Below are positions 46,773-58,829 of a stretch of 64,000 nucleotides of DNA, piece after piece. The DNA is from Adiantum capillus-veneris. Its lineage: Eukaryota > Streptophyta > Polypodiopsida > Polypodiales > Pteridaceae. Made by a program: the position numbers and the translations under genes. Within the stretch, counting starts at the first letter, position 1. Each line of letters begins with the position of its first letter. The notes beneath the pieces are model-generated. The model had not been told where the DNA came from. It saw nothing but the letters and a program-made list of their open reading frames with translations, and searched no databases. Where the stretch lies: contig CM043963.1 of assembly GCA_014529385.2 (NCBI GenBank), positions 65,401,395-65,465,394 of the forward strand, read 5' to 3'.

Positions 46773-47985
46773 TAAAAGGCATTGGAAAAAGTAAGAAAAA
46801 AATAAAGTATGATTATGTAAATATATGAGAAAGGTAAAATAGGCCACCTCATGGCTACGGGGCAGCCCATCCCCAGCTTGCCTCCTTTTTCTTCACTGTT
46901 GCCCCGCCGTGTGTCCCTTTTCCTCTCCTCCACTCAAAAGGTCAACCCCCTCTCTCTTCCCCTTGTCCTTTCTCCTTTCTCTCTTCCCTCAAGCTACCCC
47001 ACCTCTCACCAATAATGCATTCTAACTCACCAATAATGCACCCTAACTCACATGCAACTTATCCTATCTTCCAAAATAGTATACCCCACCCCCCCTTTCT
47101 CTCTCCTATCATATCCCATGACCCAAAAACCCCCCTCTCTCTCTAAAGGGTGCCATGTCTCTTGTCTTCTAGCTAATATAACCTCCCCCACACTCACACA
47201 CACTCAGTTTCACTGAAAAAGGTGCCCACAGACCCATCCCCACCCGGTGGTTACCTGATTTTTTTTGTGTTCACACACATTTGCACACAGATTCACCTCT
47301 GAACTCTCTCCTCTCTTGTAATTACTTTATTCTCCATGTCACCTCTCACTTTTTTTCATCAACCCATCTCTCTCTTAGTCTCTCTCTCATGAGACTGCTG
47401 TTCTCGCACAAATACACATAGCCAGACAAGTGGGGCCCACAGTCACATGGCCTATGTAGATAATGATTTCTTCATTTCTAAATTCTAGAATTTCTCCCCC
47501 CTCCTCCCCTATATAAAGAGGGGTCACCATCACACTAAACACACACACAACATCACCAAAGAGTACAATGAGCACTGTGTGTGCCTAGTGCACACACACA
47601 CACCCACACCATCACCATCACCGCAATCACCATGCTCGTCTTGAGCATGACCTCTACACCCTTGGGCTATGGAAGATGAAGGGCAGCTAAATGAAGGATG
47701 ATGGCCATAACCCTCGTGCGAGTCTTCTCCATCAACTCCCACCTATCCGCCATGTGCTCTACCACTCTCTCCCTTCTCATTCCCCTACCCTATGCTCCCC
47801 ATTTCATCGCCTTATTCTCTAAATAAAGCTTGAGGTTTTGTGAGTATGTTTTCTTGCAATGTTTTGCCCATGTGAGGTGTGCGGAATCGCCACCTAGTCT
47901 TGTGTTTGGAGTGAGCTTGTGTATGTGTGAAGGATGTGCGGATTCGCCATCCTTCTGTGGTTCCTAAGTACTAAGCCGCTATACC

Positions 47986-48047
<62 letters not shown>

Positions 48048-48259
48048 CTTGATCTCATTTCCCTTCCTCTTCATCATTACTCCCAAGCATCCATCTCTCT
48101 TGGATGAAAACTTTGTTATGGTGGTGTGTTGTTTGCGTCCTAGCCACTGAAGTTAGGTGGTGCCCCCTGTTTGCTTTTCCATGAGAGGCTCGAGGCGCGC
48201 CATTCGATCCCCGGTGTTTTAGAGGCCGTCGGGGGTTCGGGGTTCGCTTGCTCCTGTCA
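46687..48259 (+). repeat. 3' LTR of element B (1573 bp)
   Basis: Begins TGATGGGTGCTTTTCAC and ends GCTCCTGTCA. Matches the 5' LTR with scattered changes; it has a small extra repeat of CACCAATAATGCA near 47030. TATA at 47510-47518, AATAAA at 47822-47827, shorter (TC)n. Confidence 0.92.
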
Positions 48260-50648
48260 ACGCTCACGGTTTTGGACATAGTTTTGGATTTTCCCTGACC
48301 AAAACACTTGAACACACTGACAGAGGTATACCTATAGCAAGATAGATCTATTAAGCCTAGAAGTCATGTCTACATCAGACTAAGACTCAGACTCAGCTTA
48401 TACAAGCACATGGATTTCACGGATAGATGAGCACCAACCCAGAATAGATCTTCCAAACCTACAGTACATAATGACCAATTTTGTGGAGAGAGTTTGGGCG
48501 TATAACCATGAAAGTGAAGCACTATATAGGTATATTAATGGAAATCAATTCAACCTTTACAGTTGCTTCGAGCCCTACCCAGATGAACTGACAGAATACA
48601 AGCTCTTATATGTCTATACATACGAGGTCGACCGACAATGGACATCCTTATTTGATGACAAGTATGGACAAGAATATAGAGCTATAGAAAGCACAAATCC
48701 ACAAATTCCTTTCTCCTTGCATTAATTAAACATCCACTTGTTGCATAGATCTGCTTACTTCACATTGCCTAAACCGAGCATTCACCAGTTCCATCAAGCC
48801 CCTGAGCAGAGAAAACCCCACATGCCCAATTTCAAGCGCCCCCTATTATCTCCATGCAACCATGTCTCTCTACTTGACTATCCACTACCATAACAAAATT
48901 TTCAACATACAAGGTCCTTTTTAGCTTTGCTAACCTCGAGGCAACTCTACTATCTTTTGCTAGTAATTAACCTACCCTCACGGCCTTGCACCCCACCTTA
49001 CAATTGTACATGTTGATTAATCTCCACATGCATTCGGTGCAGATGTAGCCCTTCTAAGGAATTTATCACTTTACCCTCATCTAAAAGGCACCAGTCTTAT
49101 AGCTATTTGTGGATTGTATCCCCCTTCTACATGCGTTTTATCCCTTCATCTTGTACATCCGCACCATGCTAGAATTGATAGCTTTATGTGCCTTGACCCC
49201 ACCTTCCTTGTATGTTATAACCTACAACTTTAATCATCCTTGACCTTACCTTGAAAGTTAATTCCATTTTTCCACCTTGTACATTCCTCGGTCTTTGCCT
49301 CGCCTAGTTGGTGACCTAGAACCAAGTTGAACCTGACCTCATAAAACACTAATGCTAAACCATACTAAACTTTGCCCCTTTCTTTTGGTTGTCTTAAAAC
49401 CTGGCATACCTCAACTTAAAAATGCCTCTACCAGCTTTTTATTGGATACAGTGTTATTATCATAACCAACCTCTGTTTACTTTACTATCCACTCGCTGGA
49501 CACCATTTATAACCTACCGACATAGACTTGCACCCCACCTTACAATTGTACTAAATTGTAATTTGTAAGTCTCCGCATACATCCGATGGAGATACAACCC
49601 TTCCAAGTCCCCATACATCCGATGGAGATACAACCCTTCCAAGTTCATTTATCAGTTTAGCCTATGGTAAACTGCACCATTTTTACAGTTTGTCATTGCT
49701 TTTTGCCTCGCCAAGTTGGTGACTGGTACTAAGATAGCCTTGCCCTCATAAAAACCTTAATCCTAAGCAAATTTAACCTTGCCCCCATAACCCCAAGCTT
49801 CTTTTAAGCTAAACGTTTGCCTTCACCAGATTGTTTGCCCAAACCTCAACCTAACCTTCCACCACACTCTAGCCCCAGGCCCAAACCTCAACCTAACCTT
49901 CCACCACACTCTAGCCCCAAACCTTAACCTAAGCTAGCCATGTACATCAAATTCATCCTTGCACAGCTCAAGACTTCAATCTTGTATAATGAAGGAGAGG
50001 TTGCGACAAAATCTCTTGGAGAAATCTAACGGTTTGACCCTTATCAAGGATTCTAGTGCTTCATGAAACCCCCTAGCCATTGGTACCACTTTTATGCAAT
50101 CTCTCTAAAGATCACCAAAAATTAACACCTTAAAAAATTCCACTCCCAAGGAATTACACTGACTTTCAACTAGGCCAATCTATTTCTTGGTATTCATCCA
50201 TCACCATGAAGTTGTACACAAGCCCACTTAATGCTTAACTAGAGAAAGCCAATCTTTTTCTTGGTATACACCCATCACCATTTTAAACTCTTAAAGTTGT
50301 ACACAAGCCCAATGAATGCCCAACAAAGCCAATCTATTTCTTGGTCTACATCCATCACCACTGAAACTCTTAAAGTTGTACTCAAGCCCAATGAATGACC
50401 ACCTACCCACATTTCCCTCCAAAAATTCTTAAATTTTTTCCCTCCAAAAGTGCTTATAAAACCAATAGCCTAAAGAGAGAATTTTTTGTATTCATGGAAT
50501 GCCCTGATGAGACTCAATAAGTCGAAACGCGTTGGCAAATGCCATGATGCCATGTTTGAGTAAAATCTCTCTTTTTTCCTTGGTGGAATCCCTTCTCTCC
50601 CTTTAAGCTTATGTGAAGTACTCGCACGCTTGGCTTTTATAACTAATC

Positions 50649-53077
50649 AAGTTTTGAAAAAAACGTTGTTTAAGGCCTCAAAATGGATCCGGAAGTCAAA
50701 CCAACGATTTGAGAGAATTGTGGGAAAACACTCACGGTTTTGGACATAGTTTTGGATTTTCCTTGACCAAAACACTTGAACACACTGAGAGAGGTATTAC
50801 TACAGCAAGCTAGATATATTAAGCCTAGAAGTCATGTCTACATCAGACTCAGACTCAGACTCAGCTTATACAAGCACATGGAATGCAGGGATAGATGAGC
50901 ACCCGCCCAAAATAGATCTTCCAAACCTATAGTACATAAAGACCAATTTTGTGGAGAGAGTTTGGACGTATAACCATGAAAGTGAAGGACTATATAGGTA
51001 TATTAATGGAAATCAATTCAACCTTTATAGTTGCTTAGAGCCCTACCCAGATGAATTGACAGAATACAAGCGCTTATATGTCTATGCATACGAGGTCGAC
51101 CGACAATGGACATCCTTATTTGTTGACAAGTATGGAAAAGAATATAGAGCTATATAAAGCACAAATCCACAAATTCCTTTGCCCTTGCATTAATTAAACA
51201 TCCACTTGTTGCATAGATCTGCTTACTTCACACTGCCCAAGCCGAGCATTCACCATTTTCATCAAACCCATGAGCAGATAAAACCTCACTTGCCCACCTT
51301 CAAGCGCCCCCTATTATCTCCATGCAACCATGTCTCTCTACTTGACTATCCACTACCATAACAAAATTTTCAACATACAAGGTCCTTTTTAGCTTTGCTA
51401 ACCTCGAGGGAACACTAGTATCTTTTGCTCGTAATTAACCTACCCTCACGGCCTTGCACCCCACCTTACAATTGTACATGTTGTTTATTAATCTCCACAT
51501 GCATTCGGTGCAGATGTAACCCTTCTAAGGAATTTATCACTTTACCCTCATCTAAAAGGCACCAGTCTTATAGCTATTTGTGGATTGTATCCCCCTTCTA
51601 CATGCGTTTTATCCCTTCATCTTGTACATCCGCACCATGCTAAAATTGATAGCTTTATGTGCCTTGACCCCACCTTCCTTGTATGTTATAACCTACAGCT
51701 TTAACCATCCTTGACCTTACCTTGAAAGTTAATTCCATTTTTCCACCTTGTACATTCCTCGGTCTTTGCCTCACCTAGTTCGTGACCTAGAACCAAGTTG
51801 AACCCGACCTCATAAAACTCTAATGCTAAACAATACTAAACTTTGCCCCTTTCTTTTGGTTGTCTTAAAACCTGGCATACCTTAACTTAAAAATGCCTCT
51901 ACCCTCTTTTAATTGGATACAGTGTTATTATTATAACCAACCTCTGTTTACTTTACTATCCACTCGTTGGACACCATTAATAACCTATTGACATAGACTT
52001 GCACCCCACCTTACAATTGTACTAAATTGTAATTTGTAAGTCTCCGCATACATCCGATGGAGATACAACCCTTCCAAGTCCCCATACATCCGATGGAGAT
52101 GCAACCCTTCCAAGTTCATTTATCAGTTTAGCCTATGGTAAATTTCACCATTTTTATAGTTTGTCATTGCTTTTTGCCTCGCCAAGTTGGTGACTAGTAC
52201 TAAGATAGCCTTGCCCTCATAAAAACTTTAATCCTAAGAAAATTTAACCTTGCCCCCATAACCCCAAGCTTCTTTTAAGCTAAACGTTTGCCTCCATCAG
52301 ACTCTTTGCCCAAACCTCAACCTAACCTTCCACCACACTCTAGCCCCAAACCTTAACCTAAGCTAGCCATGTACATCAAATTCATCGTTCCACAGCTCCA
52401 GGCTTCAATCTTGTATAATGAAGGAGAGGTTGCGACAAAATCTCTTGGAGAAATCTAACGGTTTGACCCTTATCAAGGATTCTAGTGCTTCATGAAACCC
52501 CCTAGCCATTGGTACCACTTTTATGCAATCTCTCTAAAGATCACCAAAAATTAACACCTTAAAAAATTCCACTCCCAAGGAATTACACTGACTTTCAACT
52601 AGGCCAATCTATTTCTTGGTATTCATACATCACCATGAAGTTGTACACAAGCCCATTTAATGCTTAACTAGAGAAAACCAATCTTTTTCTTGGTATACAC
52701 CCATCACCATTTTAAACTCTTAAAGTTGTACACAAGCCCAATGAATGCCCAACAAAGCCAATCTATTTCTTGGTCTACATCCATCACCATTGAAACTCTT
52801 AAAGTTGTACTCAAGCCCAATGAATGCCCACCTACCCACATTTCCCTCCAAAAATTCTTAAATTTTTTCCCTCCAAAAGTGCTTATAAAACCAATAGCCT
52901 AAAGAGAGAATTTTTTGTATTCATGGAATGCCCTAATGAGACTGAATAAGTTGAAACGTGTTGGCAAATGCCATGATGCCATGTTTGAGTAAAATCTCTC
53001 TTTTTTCCTTGGTGGGATCCCTTCTCTCCCTTTAAGCTTATGTGAAGTACTCGCACGCTTGGCTTTTAAAATCAATC
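50649..53077 (+). repeat. Array monomer 4 (X4 50649-51103, Y4 51104-53077)
   Basis: X4 has a TAG replacing the Gln codon of LPNLQY, seen also in X5. Y4 shares several private substitutions with Y5, such as CATCAGAC and TTCATCGTTCC. Confidence 0.88.
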
Positions 53078-55517
53078 AAGTTTTTAAAAAAACGTTGTTT
53101 AAGGCCTCAAAATGCATCCGGAAGTCAGGGGTGTCAAAAACTGACAGTTTGAGAGAATTGTGAGAAAAGGCTCACAGTTTTGGACATAGTTTTGGATTTT
53201 CCCTGACCAAAACACTTGTACACACTGAAAGAGGTATTACTACAGCAAGCTAGATATATTAAGCCTAGAAGTCATGTCTACATCAGACTCAAACTCAGAC
53301 TCAGCTTATACAAGCACATGGATTGCAGGGATAGATGAGCACCCGCCCAAAATAGATCTTCCAAACCTATAGTACATAAAGACCAATTTTGTGGAGAGAG
53401 TTTGGACGTATAACCATGAAAGTGAAGGACTATATAGGTATATTAATGGAAATCAATTCAACCTTTACAGTTGCTTAGAGCCCTACCCAGATGAATTGAC
53501 AGAATACAAGCTCTTATATGTCTATACATACGAGGTCGACCGACAATGGACATCCTTATTTGTTGACAAGTATGGACAAGAATATAGAGCTATATAAAGC
53601 ACAAATCCACAAATTCCTTTGCCCTTGCATTAATTAAACATCCACTTGTTGCATAGATCTGCTTACTTCACACTGCCCAAGCCGAGCATTCACCATTTCC
53701 ATCAAACCCATGAGCAGATAAAACCTCACTTGCCCACCTTCAAGCGCCCCCTATTATCTCCATGCAACCATGTCTCTCTACTTGACTATCCACTACCATA
53801 ACAAAATTTTCAACATACAAGGTCCTTTTTAGCTTTGCTAACCAAGAGGCAACTCTACTATCTTTTGCTAGTAATTAACATACCCTCATGGCCTTGCACC
53901 CCACCTTACAATTGTACATGTTGTTTATTAATCTCCACATGCATTCGGTGCAGATCTAGCCCTTCTAAGGAATTTGTCACTTTACCCTCATCTAAAAGGC
54001 ACCAGTCTTATAGCTATTTGTGGATTGTATCCCCCTTCTACATGCGTTTTATCCCTTCATCTTGTACATCCGCACCATGCTAAAATTGATAGCTTTATGT
54101 GCCTTGACCCCACCTTCCTTGTATGTTATAACCTACAACTTTAATCATCCTTGACCTTACCTTGAAAGTTAATTCCATTTTTCCACCTTGTACATTCCTC
54201 GGTCTTTGCCTCGCCTAGTTGGTGACCTAGAACCAAGTTGAACCCGACCTCATAAAACTCTAATGCTAAACCATACTAAACTTTGCCCCTTTCTTTTGGT
54301 TGTCTTAAAACCTAGCATACCTTAACTTAAAGCTGCCTCTACCAGCTTTTTATTGGATACAATGTTATTATCATAACCAACCTTTTCTTACTTTACTATC
54401 CACTCGCTAGACACCATTAATAACCTACCGACATAGACTTGCACCCCACCTTACAATTGTACTAAATTGTAAGTTGTAAGTCTCCGCATACATCCGATGG
54501 AGATACAACCCTTCCAAGTCCCCATACATCCGATGGAGGTGCAACCCTTCCAAGTTCATTTATCAGTTTAGCCTATGGTAAATTGCACCATTTTTATAGT
54601 TTGTCATTGCTTTTTGCCTCGCCAAGTTGGTGACTAGTACTAAGATAGCCTTGCCCTCATAAAAACTTTAATCCTAAGAAAATTTAACCTTGCCCCCATA
54701 ACCCCAAGCTTCTTTTAAGCTAAACGTTTGCCTCCATCAGACTCTTTGCCCAAACCTCAACCTAACCTTCCACCACACTCTAGCCCCAAACCTTAACCTA
54801 AGCTAGCCATGTACATCAAATTCATCGTTCCACAGCTCAAGGCTTCAATCTTGTATAATGAAGGAGAGGTTGCGACAAAATCTCTTGGAGAAATCTAACG
54901 GTTTGACCCTTATCAAGGATTCTAGTGCTTCATGAAACCCCCTAGCCATTGGTACCACTTTTATGCAATCTCTCTAAAGATCACCAAAAATTAACACCTT
55001 AAAAAATTCCACTCCCAAGGAATTACACTGACTTTCAACTAGGCCAATCTATTTCTTGGTATTCATACGTCACCATGAAGTTGTACACAAGCCCATTTAA
55101 TGCTTAACTAGAGAAAACCAATCTTTTTCTTGGTATACACCCATCACCATTTTAAACTCTTAAAGTTGTACACAAGCCCAATGAATGCCCAACAAAGACA
55201 ATCTATTTCTTGGTCTACATCCATCACCACTGAAACTCTTAAAGTTGTACTCAAGCCCAATGAATGCCCACCTGCCCACATTTCCCTCCAAAAATTCTTA
55301 AATTTTTTCCCTCCAAAAGTGCTTATAAAACCAATAGCCTAAAGAGAGAATTTTTTGTATTCATGGAATGCCGTGATGAGACTCAATAAGTCGAAACATG
55401 TTGGCAAATGCCATGATGCCATGTTTGAGTAAAATCTCTCTTTTTTCCTTGGTGGGATCCCTTCTCTCCCTTTAAGCTTATGTGAAGTACTTGCACGCTT
55501 GGCTTTTATAATTAATC
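53078..55517 (+). repeat. Array monomer 5 (X5 53078-53543, Y5 53544-55517)
   Basis: Nearly identical to monomer 4, including the same TAG in LPNLQY and the early TAA after YRAI. This suggests the pair arose by a recent duplication. Confidence 0.88.
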
Positions 55518-55977
55518 AAGTTTTGAAAAAAACGTTGTTTAAGGCCTCAAAATGCATCCAGAAGTCAGGGGTGTCAAAAACTGACAATTTGAGAGAATTG
55601 TGAGAAAACGCTCACAGTTTTGGACATTGTTTTGGATTTTCCCTGACCAAAACACTTGAACACACTGAGAGAGGTATTACTACAGCAAGCTAGATCTATT
55701 AAGCCTAGAAGTCATGTCTACATCAGACTCAGACTCAACTTATACAAGCACATGGATTGCAAGGATAGATGAGCACCCGGCCAGAATAGATCTTCCAAAC
55801 CTACAGTACATAAAGACCAATTTTGTGGAGAGAGTTTGGACGTATAACCATGAAAGTGAAGGACTATATAGGTATATTAATGGAAATCAATTCAACCTTT
55901 ACAGTTGCTTAGAGCCCTACCCAGATGAGCTGACAGAATACAAGCTCTTATATGTCTATACATACGAGGTCGACCGA
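55518..55977 (+). repeat. Array terminal partial unit X6
   Basis: Matches X1-X5 and ends at GTCGACCGA, where it passes into unique gag sequence instead of Y. The ATG is at 55714. This shows that X is the native leader and gag start of element C. Confidence 0.88.
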
Positions 55978-56924
55978 GATATTTGGTAAATGAAGGACCT
56001 CCGATACATCCACAAAAGACAAGAACCTCTAAGAGAATTCCAAAGAGGGGACCACCACCTCGATTTCACCCTAGAGAGATAACGAGAGATGAAACGATAC
56101 CAGAGAGGAGTATGGTTCCATACTTTTCACCCCAAAGTATAAGACCATCTCAGCTAATAAAATGGGTAAATAGAATGTACAATGGCATATGAGACCCATG
56201 CGCCCATGTCTTGGCTTTCAAGCAAGTCCTACGAGCAGAACGAGTAGAGGACTTCCACATGCAGTATGAGGGTTTTGGACTTACATTGGAGGACAATGCA
56301 CAAGCATGGTTTGAACTATTGAACCGGAGAGAGTTCACAACCATTGAGAAAATGTTGTATGAATTTGTTCAAGAATTCACCAAGAGAGGCATAAAACATA
56401 ACACCCTTCCTAAGATTCAGGAATTTAAACAAGGCGAAACAGAAACAGTGCGACATGCAATACTGCGTTTCAAGCAATATGTTGCTAGATGTCCTACCCA
56501 AGAGTTACCCACGCCAGAATGTCAGATCCTATGCTTCATTAGAGGGCTTAGGAATGAGAATCTCCAAAAGGACCTATACATGAAAAGATACCAAACCTTG
56601 GAAGAGGGGACCAAAGTGGCAGTTGACCTAGTTGACAATTGCAAATTCTATGAAGATGTTCAGAAGAAGATGAATGATGCGAGTGAGAAAAAGAAAACCG
56701 CTGATCTTGAGGATCAAAGAGGGAATCTAGGACAAAACCAAGTAAATGTTGAGGAGAAAATCATAGAGAATGTGATGCAACGTAGCAACCACTCTGACCG
56801 AGTACCAGCCTATAGAATTCCTCAACAACGAAGGTGCATGACATGTGGAGGGGACCATCCGACGCAACATTGTCCTGACTATAGACCTAAGACTCCACCA
56901 GGGTTTGAGCATGTTATGTCTTAA
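55714..56924 (+). pseudogene. Gag (matrix and capsid) of element C
   Basis: The ATG at 55714 in X6 opens MSTSDSDSTYTSTWIARI. The frame ends at 55989, and a -1 frame from 55983 carries on (VNEGPPIHPQKT), so a shift lies at the array/gag border. A TGA at 56190 interrupts NGI-DPCAH, a typical Ty3 Gag block. The capsid follows: HVLAFKQVLRAERVEDF, DNAQAWFELLNRREFTTIE, EFTKRGIKHNTLPKIQEF, ETVRHAILRFKQYV, with the W-F-x-x-L pattern of retrotransposon Gag. It ends with a knuckle CMTCGGDHPTQHC and a TAA at 56922. Confidence 0.85.
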
Positions 56925-57650
56925 CCGCCTACATATCATCCTGTAGCGGAACAAGTGTTCTTAAGTGAAAGACCCATAGCTGCTAGAAATGCATGTGTGA
57001 GTCATGAGCTTCAAACAGAAATTAGATATGTGGTAGATCATAGGCCACTTCAAGGTCAATATCAAGTATTGCCACAACAACCAATACGTCCATGTGACAG
57101 ATGTGGTAGTAGTGATCACTTGATTAAGGATTGTCCACACCATGATATCATGATAAATGTATATTGTAATGAGTGTGCAATCACACATATGATTTTGGAT
57201 TGTCCTAAGAATCCAAGAAAGAAAGGTAAAATGCAACCACATGTTACCTTTCCTTCTACCAGCAAATTAGAGAAAGAACGAGCCGCAACAAAAGGAGAGA
57301 CGACAACAACAACAGAGCAAGAAACCATTGCAAAAGAACAGGTGCTTAAACAACAAGAAGATGAAAGTAAGCAAGTTGCTCCAGCAAACGTTGTCACAAG
57401 AGCACAAGCAAAAGTGCAAGAGTAGAAGCCTACAAATGGAGAGACTAGTAAGAGTTCCAAAAGTCGTAGAAACTCTAGACGAGCAAGAAGGACTAGAATG
57501 AAAGCGAGACTAGAAAGGGAGAAAGGAGAAGAAAAGGCTGTTACAGCTGAGTTGGAAACAACTCAAGAGCAACAGACACAGCAAAGGGAAGCTGAAACCC
57601 TTAAACCAGTTGAGGCACCCAAGAGGCTAGTTCAGGAGGATCTGTCCTAG
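56925..57650 (+). pseudogene. Gag nucleocapsid with two more zinc knuckles, element C
   Basis: Same frame as the capsid after the TAA at 56922. It has CDRCGSSDHLIKDC and then CNECAITHMILDC (CX2CX3HX4C), followed by a Lys, Glu and Thr-rich tail. Stops TAG at 57423 and TAG at 57648 break the tail. With the knuckle at the end of the capsid piece, gag has three knuckles. Nucleocapsid knuckles bind the genomic RNA. Confidence 0.82.
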
Positions 57651-58829
57651 TGGACAAAGTCAATGAGCCTTTAGACGTGATTTTACAGGCTTATGAGGCT
57701 AGATTGGCAAATAGACAGACCTTAGAACAAAGATGGATGACCCATCCTTATCCCAAACTAGAGAAGCAGAGGCTAGAAATGTGTAAGCAGCTCATTATAA
57801 CTGCTCAAGCATTGCTAGAACCACCTCCACCAGAATTGAAGGATAAGATAGTCACCCCAGTGCACAAAGACAAGAGCATTAAAGTAGACGAATTGCCTAG
57901 AGAAGAGGTGGATCATAGGTAAGAACCACTGCCAAGGTCGCGAGACTCGAGGGTAGTCCAAAATACAACAGATGAATCAATGAGGGATTTCCCACCCTAT
58001 GTTCCTATAGTTGAGGAGCAGTGGCCAGAGGAGTTATGGAAGGCTGTCCGAGATGCCCAAAAAAGAGAAGAGGATGCTGGACCAACACCATTTCCTGAAA
58101 TCACATTAGATAGACCACAAATGAGTGTTGATGTGAGGTCATATTATGGTGATGTAGGATCGATAGCCTCTGAAGAAATTAGACCTGCATCGTTAAGAAC
58201 TTTGCCACAGTACATGGGAGATTTTGAGGCAAAGTTTGAGATTGTGAGAGTTCCATCACAGAGGCTAGGACGGACAAAATAATTGGACACAAAAAATTTG
58301 ACTGACTTGCTATCCACGCCAGTGAAGTGCACAATTACGTTGGCAGAACTTTTGAAAATCGGGCCAAGTATGTGGACGGATATAGGAAAATGCTTGGAAA
58401 AAATTGGGATCAAAAGCCCGTTAAGGTTCCTGGAAAAAGAGCTAGATGAGATCGAGAAGCCTAGATCAAATGTAAGACCAGTACCTCTGAACAAAGTAGG
58501 ACAGTACTGTGAAGGAGAAGATGGTAATGCCACTTTGCCTGTCGACTTCAATGGGATTGAAACGAAAGCTATACTTGACAGTGGAGCAGGAATTGCCATA
58601 GCAACAAAACGAATATGGGAGGAATGGGGTAGGCCCGCCTTTAGAACAACCAGAATAAAATTAAAGTTAGAGGATAAGCATGTGGAAAGACCCACGGGAT
58701 TGCTAGAAACGATAGTGGTGTCTTCTTGTGGTATAGAGTATGTGCATAATTTTGCCATAGTTGACTTTGGCAAGAAAAATAACTATGAAATCATCCTTGG
58801 AAGACCATTCATGAGACAACTCAAGATGG
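57650..58829 (+). pseudogene. Protease region of element C, interrupted by solo LTR
   Basis: The frame changes at 57648-57650 and runs on with stops at 57920 and 58280. The first ~200 codons are an acidic linker. STPVKCTITLAELLKIGPSMW is the segment that precedes protease in Athila and Tat elements. The retropepsin has LPVDFNGIETKAILDSGAG (Asp99 of the 58283 ORF) and NYEIILGRPFMRQLKM near residues 166-182. The coding sequence stops at 58829, where the solo LTR is inserted inside the Met-Val codon pair; it resumes in the same frame at 61401 with MVQDWGYDYLYL. Confidence 0.85.

Larger units (their letters stand above)
38943..48259 (+). mobile_element. Complete Ty3/gypsy element B, Tat-like, nested in the array
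   Basis: Paired LTRs (38943-40519 and 46687-48259), primer site, gag, protease, RT, RNase H, a second RNase H, integrase and polypurine tract, all on the plus strand. It splits X3 of the array of element C. Flanks read AAACGT before and ACGCTCACGG after, while other X copies read AAACGCTCACGG, so an imperfect ACG(C/T) target duplication brackets it. The extra RNase H between the first RNase H and integrase is the known mark of the Tat lineage. A few stops and frameshifts make it inactive. Confidence 0.93.
38848..50648 (+). repeat. Array monomer 3, split by element B
   Basis: X3 is split into 38848-38942 and 48260-48635, with element B between. Y3 is 48636-50648. Removing B gives a 2.48 kb monomer. 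X3 has a TAA at MSTSD, then keeps an open frame NFVERVWAYNHESEALYRY to YRAIESTNPQIPF. Y3 shares the ~47-bp extra copy with Y2. Confidence 0.88.

Noticed and set aside
34142..53597. The five short ORFs in X1-X5 as separate genes
   Set aside because: They are duplicated gag starts with stops; only X6 leads into gag.
34691..54083. An 82-residue ORF kept in several Y units (and the 70-residue ORF near each Y end)
   Set aside because: Kept only because the Y units are recent tandem copies; Y3 and Y4 break the first ORF, and no start context or motif supports coding.
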